Source of the DNA: Biscogniauxia marginata
Lineage: Eukaryota > Ascomycota > Sordariomycetes > Xylariales > Xylariaceae
Reading direction: 5' to 3'
Length of the DNA: 64,000 bases
NCBI GenBank assembly: GCA_022695795.1
Contig: MU404108.1
Location: forward strand, 62,001 to 126,000
In this document: in pieces, positions 57,519 to 64,000 of the stretch
Layout: every line of letters starts with the position of its first letter
How positions within the stretch are numbered: position 1 is the first letter of the stretch
Notes under the pieces: model-generated
Databases searched by the model: none
Told to the model about the DNA's origin: nothing
What the model saw: the letters and a program-made list of their open reading frames with translations, nothing else
Program-made: the position numbers and the translations under genes

Positions 57519-59640
57519 TTAGATATTTCTTCTCCGCGAGGACATAGTCCTTTCGGTAATGTAGTCGTCGTGATCAAGCGAGTGTATCTCCTTTTCCACC
57601 TGCCGGATGTTGATGTTGGCTACGGCATCCATGCCGTCGAAGATTCGTGCAATTTCCTCTAGAGTGGGCCCTTTCGTCTCTACGTAAAAGAAATAGACGA
57701 AGACCAATTCACAGAAATCCCACAGCTGCGCCCCGGTCTATTAGCATGACACTTCATCAAGGGGGAAGGGAGAGGGAAGAAGTTGAAGGTAATGTTTCCA
57801 GGCAGGGGTAGACTTACGGTATAGAATAACATAAAGTTCCAGTGGTTCGGCAGGCGGTTCCAGGCGATCTTGTTAGTCTGGTTGCTGAGGGCCAAGATCG
57901 CCTGTACCGTGATATTCATAATCATCATACCCTTGGCGCGGAGCCTGAACGGTAGGACCTCGAGCGCGTACGCGATCAGGAGCCCGGAGAACCCGATGTC
58001 GTAGCAGATACCGAACGCCCAGACGAACACGAGCTGCGCGTAGCCGGAAGCGGCGTTGCTCAAGCCAGAATTCTCGTAGATGGCGCCGCAGATGGTCCAG
58101 CTCACGAAGGCAACGACCATGCCGCTCGTGCTGAGGAGGAATAGGGGCCTTCGGCCGAACCTATCGACGTTCAGCGCGGCAAGTATAGTGACTATCAAGT
58201 CAAGTATTGTCTTGCCACCGCTCAGCTAGGAAATGTTCATTAGCATGTCTTTCTTTTTCTCGAAAACGCGGGGCGAGACACGGTTGTTACTTACAGCGAG
58301 TTTCTTGTTCTGGTCAGTGATGCCGGCCCCTTCGTAGACGATGTCGATATAATTAGAGAAGAGAGCATTTCCGCTGTATTGGGAAATAACACCAAGCGAT
58401 ATTAAGATGGCTAGTCGCCAGCGGTTGCCTCTCGTCTTCAGGAAGTCGAGATAGCCCGCATTACGTGTGTGGGCCTCCATACGGATGGTCTCCTTGATCT
58501 CGCGGAACTCAAATTGCACAAGAACATCGTTCTTGTCGCCACCGGAATGGTACTTTGCTAGAATACCGAGCGCTTCCTCATGCCGGTCTTTGGACATAAG
58601 ATATCTCGGAGACTCGGGTATCCAGTAGATGAAGACGATCTGGATGAGCGACGGGAGGATCTGGATCAGGGTGATAGACCTCCAGGACCAGTCGTGTTGG
58701 ATCTGCGCCGTTCCCCAACCAACCCACGCTACCTATAAGACTACATGTTAGTATTTACTAAGTCTAATTTCACAGATATATTGAACTTCCTCAAGATTAC
58801 ACGCAGGAGTATGATGCTGTAGTCTTACCAATAGGGCGCCCAAGTTCCAGAGGCAGTTATAAACTGCGGTGACCGGCCCACGGTGCTGAGGATGGCAGAT
58901 CTCAGTCAACAATAGGGGAGAAGCCATCTGCGACAGGCTGTTTCCAAACCCGAGGACAAAACGGCCAATAACAAATGCTATATGAGGTCACTTAGCAAGC
59001 GGATCACGTTAAGGATAAGATTCTTATCAGCGACTTACTTATGTATCCGTTGCAGAACGCCGAGATGCAACCACCGGCAATCATAAACGCGCATCCTATC
59101 GCAATAGACGTCTTCCGCCCCCAGTGATCAGCAACATATGGCCTTTTCTCTAGTCAACGATAGCCCTCTCAGGCCTAAAGGGAAGAAAGAGGGGGATAGG
59201 GTGTGTGTATTGGTTAGGAAAAAAAACTTACGTGATGAAGAAGCTGAGGACGCTTCCAATGTTAAACATGTTCACGAGGAGCCCCAGCCAGCTATCGGCA
59301 ACCTCCTGAGGGTTGTCGGGCCCGGCTTGTGTCTCCGGGAAGAACTCCTTCCAGCGGTCTATCTGCTGGGACGTGTTGACGAGCATTCTATGTGGTTAGG
59401 TATAAGTCAGCCTTTAGAGAAGAGAGAAGATAGCTATGAGACCAGGGAAGTGAGTTTTCTTTCTTACCCATCGTAGCCCGTAGTCGCGGAGGCGATCATC
59501 AGAACGCAAGCCCACGCGTATAGTTTCCGTAGGTGAGGCTCTTTCGTCCAAGAGACCTTCTCGAAGATGGGGGCCTCTCTCTGAACTAGCTCGAGCTCAT
59601 CCTGGCGGCGCCTGGCTCTGAGGTCACGAGCATGACCCAT
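57519..59640 (-). CDS. MFS sugar transporter (hexose/lactose-permease type)
   Basis: Proton-coupled sugar carrier of the plasma membrane. Seven exons (59640-59468, 59387-59232, 59142-59039, 58977-58829, 58732-58295, 58225-57818, 57725-57519) give 544 residues and 12 predicted helices. Signature elements are ATTGYDGMLVNTSQ, PYVADHWGRKTSIAIG, RFVLGFGNSLSQMASPLLLTEICHPQHRGPV, IPESPRYLMSKDRHEEA before the central loop, NVDRFGRRPLFL and the C-terminal FYVETKGPTLEEIARIFDG. All junctions are in phase. Exon 3 begins after an AAAAG acceptor rather than the nearer CTAG, because only that keeps ITPYVADHW in frame. Yeast-like hexose and fungal lactose permeases share this style; the substrate is not predictable. 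It is convergent with the dipeptidase and may or may not belong to the same functional group. Confidence 0.92.
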
Positions 59641-60613
59641 GCTCCTTAAGTGGCACTTTCGTGCTAGGTGCTATTATTCAATACTAGGATGCCTTCAAGT
59701 CAAGGTGAGTCAAGGCCACGAAGTAGACTCGCCTAGACATTAAAAGGTAGGTATCGTCAAGTATTTGTCGTGTGCTCCGATAATGACAATATTCGACAAT
59801 GAGAACTGAGAGTTTTTCTTGAGTATAACTTCGAGGTCTCTCATGTCTAGACCCTTGAAGGGGTGCGGGGAGGTGCTAATATAAGAAGTAGTGATATCAT
59901 GTAATGTATGTCTACTATATTCAACTGCAACGATGGTCTGTTCCGTGACGGGCAGCCTATCACATATCATACCCACGAATCGATCACAAGCTTCCACCCA
60001 ACCCTTCTTTTCTTGTTCTCTCCCTTTTGTTTTTTCTCCCCACGTCCGGAAGGAGAAATCGCAGGCCAGGCGTCGAGTTCCGGCTTAACACATTCGGGGA
60101 TCTGCAGATGCGGTCCTGGAGCCTTGACTAGGGGAGGTGTGTCTACCCCCCTTGCCGGTAACGAGTGCCACATCGCAACAACAGTAACACATAACGCACA
60201 GCAGTGAACAACAATGCTAGTAATGAACGGTTCCCTGTCTAACTATATCATGGAACCCGGAGACCATTCTCCTGTCCTGTGTGACAGGAAAAATCATCAC
60301 CGATGGCGTAGCACACAGTTCCTATGGGTCCCAGTGCTGCACGGCTCAAAGGGCACCAGTTCCGTCAACTCGTCTTTCAAACCCTTGCTATATCAAATCG
60401 TCGGGTCTTAAGTAAAATCGGTCAACACCGGCCCCGGCTCTCGGCACCACTAAAAAGGAATCCAACGACAAATAATATCAACGTTAATAGCAATAACAAC
60501 AAACCAATGTGACGGGAGGTAGTCCCAAAAAGATAGACGAAATAGGTCCCACTTCCCCAGGTTTTCCGCTTCAACGTGACGAGCCGTTCTGGTGGGCAAT
60601 CCTGGTTATATCT

Positions 60614-60651
60614 CTGGTTTCTGATTCGACGATGTTCGACTCAGAAACCAG
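60614..60651. repeat. Perfect 11-base inverted repeat with 16-base spacer
   Basis: CTGGTTTCTGA (60614-60624) and TCAGAAACCAG (60641-60651) are exact reverse complements. The spacer contains the direct repeat TTCGAC...TTCGAC. It can form a hairpin or be a dyad binding site. No gene lies within 900 bases. Confidence 0.75.
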
Positions 60652-61108
60652 GCCAGAAGCAGGTAGGTAGGGATGGAGGGGAGGGGGGCACAGAGAATGT
60701 GAACTTATTTTAGACTTCGGCATCACGTCTTCCATTGCCGCATGCAAGCTAGGCTCAATGGGTTAACTTGGGTTGAGGATGGGTGTCTCACTTCCACCCC
60801 AACATAAATACACACACGTACTTCCCTTCTCTCTTGTGGAATTGAACGGACGAACTAACGAACGAAACAGCGCAGCTGATCCACACATAATAGCATCACG
60901 ATATATAAGCTAGTTCAGATGGGATGGGGTGTGGTGGGCACGAAGGGCCGTGCCGGTTGAACCGGATAAAAACGAATAGAGTCGGATGAAACAAATGCCC
61001 TCCAATAGAGTTGCAAGAGTATACATAACCCACCCCGCCAAATGCTACCTACCGTTCTGCAACTCATAGAATATCTCTTCTTCCTCTGGGAAGTGGAAGT
61101 AAACGTGT

Positions 61109-61130
61109 ATGTATGTATGTATGTATGCAT
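61109..61130. repeat. GTAT tetranucleotide microsatellite
   Basis: About five GTAT units in non-coding sequence. Confidence 0.8.
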
Positions 61131-62334
61131 ATGGGAACGTAAGTAGTGGGTTCTGGCGGGCTGATTCCCGAATGTGGAATTTAGACAACGTTGTTAGTGA
61201 ACTCGTTCGCGCTGCTCGAGTTCGTCGTTCTCGTATGGGCTTCGAAACCCCCAGGTTTAAATGGAGAGAGGACGAGGAGGGGCTGGCTGACTTGGACTTG
61301 ATTTTGGTGTTCAGGGTAATTCTTCAATCACCAATAGTAGCCCCCCCCTGAACAATTTTATCATGATAACACCGTTTTCCTGGATATCTAGTTTGATCAA
61401 TGCCACGCCTACAGCATAATTATAGACAAACCAGAAAAAAAATTGTATTAAAAAAAAGAAGAAAGTTTGACTATGATGACCCCGCATGGACATTCACATT
61501 TATGAGGCCCCTGCTAAGTCTACAGGAGATACTTAAAGCACGTATAAAATACAGGGAACCGACGCTATTAATAACAAGATATATATATCATCCCTTCTAT
61601 CATAATAGGGAAATTTACTGTCGATGAGGGTTCAACCCATGTTCCTTGTGAATAACCTAGCATACCAATCTTGGATCTCGAAAAGGCAGCCAAATACGAA
61701 CGTCACATTTCACCAAGAGTGTTATTCTTGACAACCTACCTACACTTACCTAATATTATGTCTGGCTTATCCTTCCCCGGGTTTCGAATAGAGACAAATG
61801 TGATGAGCACACCATTTAGTGAGTCATGCACGCACATCATAGGTATACAAGCTCTCGGGCCAGTGAACTAATACGGGAACTTTCCGGCTGCCTGGTTCTA
61901 CTGACCTCCTACCGTTCGCTCGCTCACTGTGAGTCCTGCACCACACGTATGCCCACGTTTCCGATAGGAATAAAGGGAACAGTCTAGATCAGACGGTATT
62001 AATTGCAACTTGCACACCTGTTTTTCATTCCCTTTTATCTGTCGTTGAGCTCATCTAGGCCAACGAGGACATACCAACTATCGCCGGTCCGGTCAAGCCG
62101 TACCTTTTTTTCCCGACCCTCTTTTGTACAATAACAAGATAATAAGCTAGGTAACTCTGCAAAATAGAAAAGAGAAGAAAAAAACAAGCAAACGTACTTA
62201 GTTCACCAAGTGAATGTGATCCAAATCGGCGTATCCTATCCTATCAACAGCTTCTGATTTCATCATCCAAGCATAGACCAGCCATATTCCAGGTGCCAAC
62301 ATCATGTTCTCACGTCTCCCAACATCATTCATCA

Positions 62335-64000
62335 TCACAACACAACATCATCCATGGACCCATCCAACTCCACGACGGATGCTCGGGGCTGGGTGTCAAA
62401 GCCTCCGTCGGTGGACGAGCTCTCTAAATCGTTAATACTACTCATAGCTCTAACGAGTTTATCCATCTCGCGTTTGAGCTGGTCTCGGAGTTTTGCCGTA
62501 TGTTCGTCTTCCTCCATCAGATGGTTGTAGACATTTTCATCTGCTAGGTTTTAAAAGATTAGCGCACAAGTTCCATAATAATGAACTTCTGAGGGAGGTT
62601 AGCGCGACTTACCGGCTCTTCCAAAGACGCCAAGCTTCTGGTCCATGAACACGTCAAGCCCCGAGTCGGCAATTGTCCGGAACAGGCTAGAGTTCACGTC
62701 CATAGTGACACGCTCCACGAACCGAGTGGCTGCTGTCATGTAATACCCTCGAACGAACCCGGCTACTTCGATCTCGGTTTCGTATGGGTCCTTGCCGATT
62801 TTGGGAAGCTGAGTGTTCAACACCTTGCGCTCCTCATGCTTTTCCTCCTCCGACATGTCTTCGATCTTCTTGATCGGGTAATCCCACTTCACGAGGGCAA
62901 CGGCCTTTAGCCGGTGGATAGCTCTTGCGCGTGTCAGTTGGTCCATCTCCTGGGCCTTGTAACGAGTGAACGAATCCTCGTTCATCATATACATCTGATA
63001 GGTTTCAGAATCGTACATCTCCGAAAGACGCCCTCTCTGGCTCCCGACAGCCTGGTCCAGGAATTGCTTCAAATATGTCTTACACTCCTTGAAGATCATA
63101 CGCCGACGCAAAACCCCAAGAGAATCTTCAAGGGCCTGGTTGGAGATCCTCTCGAGGAGCTCAGCAGTCTTACAGATGTAGGTCTCCAGGGGGGCCTCCC
63201 ATTTTTTGACCGCATCGAGACACATTGTTTCACGCACCTCGTCTGGGACAAGGTCACGGGGCATACCGGGTCGCTTTTTCCTCGTTATTTCGTTCCGGAT
63301 ATCCTTAATGTCCATGGCTAAACGACCCAGGTTGAAGTACCTAACAAATGGGCTCTGATAGTCATGTTGCATGCTGCTAGATACGGATGATGCCCTCATC
63401 ATACCAGCCATAACAATGTCTTCTTGCTTAACTGGCGTGGTCGTAGTGGTGGCTTCTGGACGTTGTCGCTTGCTCGGTGTTGCACGAACAGTAGAGTCAC
63501 TGGGACGAGGGCGCTTCGAGGGTGTGACGGCCGAAGCCTCCGTGTCGGCATCCGAGAGGTCAATCGTCTGTAGGTCAGGATCCTTGACGCGGCAAGTTGG
63601 TTTCATCTTAAGAATACAAGCTTGAAACTGGTCGTTCAAGGTGTTCCATTGCGACGAGAATTGGGATTCTTTGATCGCTGTTTTCATCCTCCCAAGGAAC
63701 TGGTACATACTCTTCTTAACTTCGTGCTCCACATTAGGCGGGAGCTCTGGTAGACCTGAAAGCTGGTTCTCGATAGCTCTCAGGCGATGGTAGACTTTTG
63801 TTTTAATAGACGGCAAACTTCGAGAGAAGGCTTCCCCAAGCTGGACGGATATATACGACCTGAGAAGCTCTACACCACATCGGTCTGCATAGTCATCAAA
63901 TTCAATAGGCCAACTGCCAACTTCCCTACTAAAGAATAATTCCTCCCATTTGACAGCCTGGTCAAGGGAATCCTCAGGCGGACGAGAGGTTGCGAAGAAA
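62335..64000 (-). CDS. Dynamin-family GTPase, C-terminal part (runs off the window)
   Basis: The coding frame is open to the last base of the window, so the 5' part with the GTPase domain is outside it. The visible 530 codons are 63999-62613 and 62540-62335, joined by a GTAAGT...CTAGCAG intron that gives RADENVYNHLMEEDEH. The sequence CGVELLRSYISVQLGEAFSRSLPSIKTKVYHRL... resembles the middle/stalk region that follows the GTPase domain in dynamins. A basic, Thr/Pro/Arg-rich insert (TPSKRPRPS...TPSKRQRPE) interrupts it. The end (TRFVERVTMDVNSSLFRTI, then a charged helix with REMDKLVRAMSSI) fits a GTPase effector domain. Fungal proteins of this type are often named Mx-like because no clear PH or proline-rich domain is present. 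Role probably in membrane remodelling; the family call is fairly confident, the subfamily is not. Confidence 0.72.

Larger units (their letters stand above)
59641..62334. other. Intergenic region, 2.7 kb
   Basis: No supported gene. It contains pyrimidine-rich sequence near 60005-60040, an 11-base inverted repeat at 60614-60651, a GTAT tetranucleotide run at about 61109-61130 and A-rich runs near 61435-61465. The left end holds the promoter of the sugar carrier and the right end the 3' region of the dynamin gene. Confidence 0.55.

Noticed and set aside
59740..60512. Several 60-99 codon frames upstream of the sugar carrier
   Set aside because: No domain, overlapping on both strands, ordinary promoter composition.
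61621..61645. tRNA-like GGGTTCAACCC box
   Set aside because: No upstream D arm, anticodon arm or matching acceptor stem.
1..64000. CRISPR array, rRNA operon or intact transposon
   Set aside because: No regularly spaced repeats, no rRNA-like sequence and no transposase or reverse-transcriptase motifs were seen.

Overview
This window looks like nuclear DNA of a filamentous ascomycete, most likely a Sordariomycete. Almost every gene has short GT-AG introns (about 45-300 bases) with CTAAC/CTGAC-like branch sites. Gaps are long and rich in pyrimidine tracts and in TACCTA/TAGGTA words (for example TACCTAGGTAGGTA), which are common in that class. There are no operons, and I saw no rRNA, tRNA, CRISPR array or intact transposon. 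The genus is not identifiable from the sequence alone.

Layout. 0.8-3.1 kb: SLY1, a Sec1/Munc18 trafficking protein (minus). 6.3-11.1 kb: a 1480-residue CCCH zinc-finger protein assembled from three exons (plus). 12.7-13.9 kb: phosphopantothenoylcysteine decarboxylase of CoA synthesis (minus), divergent from the mitochondrial monothiol glutaredoxin Grx5 (15.0-15.5 kb, plus). 16.7-19.0 kb: gamma-glutamyltransferase (minus). 21.1-21.9 kb: an AA9 polysaccharide monooxygenase broken by four frame changes. 22.7-25.2 kb: Aco2-type mitochondrial aconitase (minus). 27.3-29.3 kb: cytochrome P450 (plus). 29.8-31.2 kb: a broken proline-rich, cysteine-motif protein (minus). 35.3-38.6 kb: Cdc4/FWD-1-type F-box WD40 protein (plus). 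40.1-42.7 kb: RecQ helicase (minus). 44.2-45.3 kb: broken 3-beta-HSD/Erg26-like gene (minus). 46.4-47.4 kb: decayed PTH11-like membrane receptor. 47.7-48.4 kb: small secreted cysteine-containing protein (plus). 48.6-50.0 kb: unnamed membrane-anchored protein (minus). 52.0-59.6 kb: glutathione S-transferase, Dal5-like MFS carrier, M19 dipeptidase and sugar-type MFS carrier. 62.3 kb to the window end: 3' part of a dynamin-family GTPase (minus).

The window mixes two kinds of region. Housekeeping genes (SLY1, PPCDC, Grx5, Aco2, Cdc4, RecQ, dynamin) are intact once introns are placed. Accessory genes lie in gene-poor, AT-rich stretches, and four of them are broken or decayed. The most coherent functional grouping is at 52-56.6 kb: GST, an organic-anion/peptide-type MFS carrier and a zinc dipeptidase. 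That set could handle glutathione conjugates or their Cys-Gly remnants, but this is inference. All exon models were made by eye from frame continuity, splice signals and family memory. No database search was run.
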